A stretch of DNA of 30,951 nt, taken from assembly GCA_023664485.1 (NCBI GenBank), contig JAMPFK010000026.1, positions 1 through 30,951 on the forward strand, written 5' to 3'. The translations under genes and the position numbers were made by a program. Position 1 is the stretch's first letter; each line of letters starts with the position of its first letter. Origin of the DNA: Bacteroides fragilis. GTDB lineage: Bacteria > Bacillota > Clostridia > Lachnospirales > Lachnospiraceae. The notes below the pieces were generated by a model. The model did no database searches. It worked only from the letters and a program-made list of their open reading frames with translations, and was not told the origin of the DNA. Positions 30,557-30,951 of the stretch are shown one piece after another.

Positions 30557-30951
30557 ATGCCGGATGAGTTATACTGCTACCCAGGCTCCAACGTCCTGAA
30601 AAATAAAATGGGGATACGGGACTTGGAACGGCTTCATGAGATGGAGCGGAAACTGACCATGCTGCGGATTCTGGAGCTGCTGGATAAGCCTGTGAGGGGC
30701 GCTTTTGATTTGAAACACCTGCAGGCGATTCATGCCTATATATTCCAGGATGTGTATGATTGGGCGGGGGAGCTTCGGAAAGTTGATATCGCAAAAGGGA
30801 ATATGTTCTGCAATGCCATGTTCCTTTCCGGGCAGGCGGAGGAGATTTTTGGAAAGCTGAAAGCGGAGGATTACTTGCGTGGACTGGATGAGGATGACTT
30901 TGCTGTCCGGCTGGCATATTATTTTTCTGAAATCAATGCCCTGCATCCGTT
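30557..30951 (+). CDS. Fic family protein (partial, cut by window end)
   Basis: This gene has 131 complete codons before the window ends. Fic proteins transfer AMP or another nucleotide part to target hydroxyl groups. The class I layout is seen: YCYPGSNVLKNKMGIRD at the start, FDLKHLQAIHAYIFQDVYDW, then AGELRKVDIAKGNMFC, and finally YYFSEINALHP, which opens the HPFxxGNGR catalytic loop. The window stops within the codon after HP, so the catalytic His is present but the GNGR part is not visible. No inhibitory helix is evident at the N-terminus, in agreement with inhibition by the separate antitoxin upstream. ATG at 30557 follows GGAGGTG inside the antitoxin's end. Confidence 0.88.
   Translation, partial: MPDELYCYPGSNVLKNKMGIRDLERLHEMERKLTMLRILELLDKPVRGAFDLKHLQAIHAYIFQDVYDWAGELRKVDIAKGNMFCNAMFLSGQAEEIFGKLKAEDYLRGLDEDDFAVRLAYYFSEINALHP

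Noticed and set aside
1..30951. CRISPR arrays, tRNA, rRNA, complete insertion sequences, prophage genes
   Set aside because: I saw no regularly spaced repeats, no tRNA-like cloverleaf with conserved arms, no rRNA stretches and no transposase, integrase or phage structural genes in any frame.

Overview
The window looks like a chromosomal segment of an anaerobic Clostridia bacterium, most likely a Lachnospiraceae relative. The support is gene content and layout: an oxygen-independent (cbi-type) cobalamin pathway, a CotH/VTC/DUF4956 trio, DUF1848, Gram-positive lipoproteins, strong AGGAGG-type ribosome binding sites, consensus SigA promoters and Rho-independent terminators. The assignment rests on recognising protein families by eye; no database search was made.

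Left part (1-7420). An HD-domain phosphohydrolase gene converges on a small XRE repressor gene, and the two share a terminator. Divergent from the repressor is a promoter with a perfect palindrome just downstream. It reads into three packed genes: a secreted CotH-kinase-like protein, a VTC-type (polyphosphate polymerase) domain protein and a DUF4956 membrane protein. The unit ends in a 182-bp near-perfect palindrome. Next come a DUF1848 putative Fe-S protein and, behind a perfect consensus promoter, a secreted protein with two 32-residue repeats and a low-complexity stalk.

Centre (about 7440-27857). A cobalamin riboswitch and an intrinsic terminator precede about 20 kb of same-strand genes with eight overlapping junctions: cbiK (an extracytoplasmic lipoprotein with extra domains), btuF-btuC-btuD, cbiP, cobT, cobU, cobS, a second cobU-like gene, a cobC-like phosphatase, cbiB, cobD, cbiC, cbiD, cbiF, cbiG, cbiH, a cbiJ-cbiE-cbiT fusion, and cbiA. 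They cover cobalt insertion, corrinoid uptake, corrin ring synthesis, amidation, aminopropanol attachment and nucleotide-loop assembly. Not found here are cbiL (C20 methyltransferase), a corrinoid adenosyltransferase, uroporphyrinogen-III methyltransferase, and cobalt importer genes.

Right part (27858-30951). An intergenic region of about 650 bp has convergent promoters, a strong terminator and inverted repeats, and may hold a small RNA or a MITE-like element. Then follow a polysaccharide deacetylase, an unrecognised 138-residue protein whose promoter is overlapped by a perfect inverted repeat, and a patch of gene relics: a frameshifted response-regulator tail and a group II intron domain V-like hairpin. 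The window ends in a toxin-antitoxin pair. Its antitoxin joins a RelB-like DNA-binding domain to a VbhA-like Fic-inhibiting segment, and a class I Fic protein follows, cut by the window edge just after its HPF motif. This hybrid antitoxin and the surface-anchored cobaltochelatase are the most unusual items.
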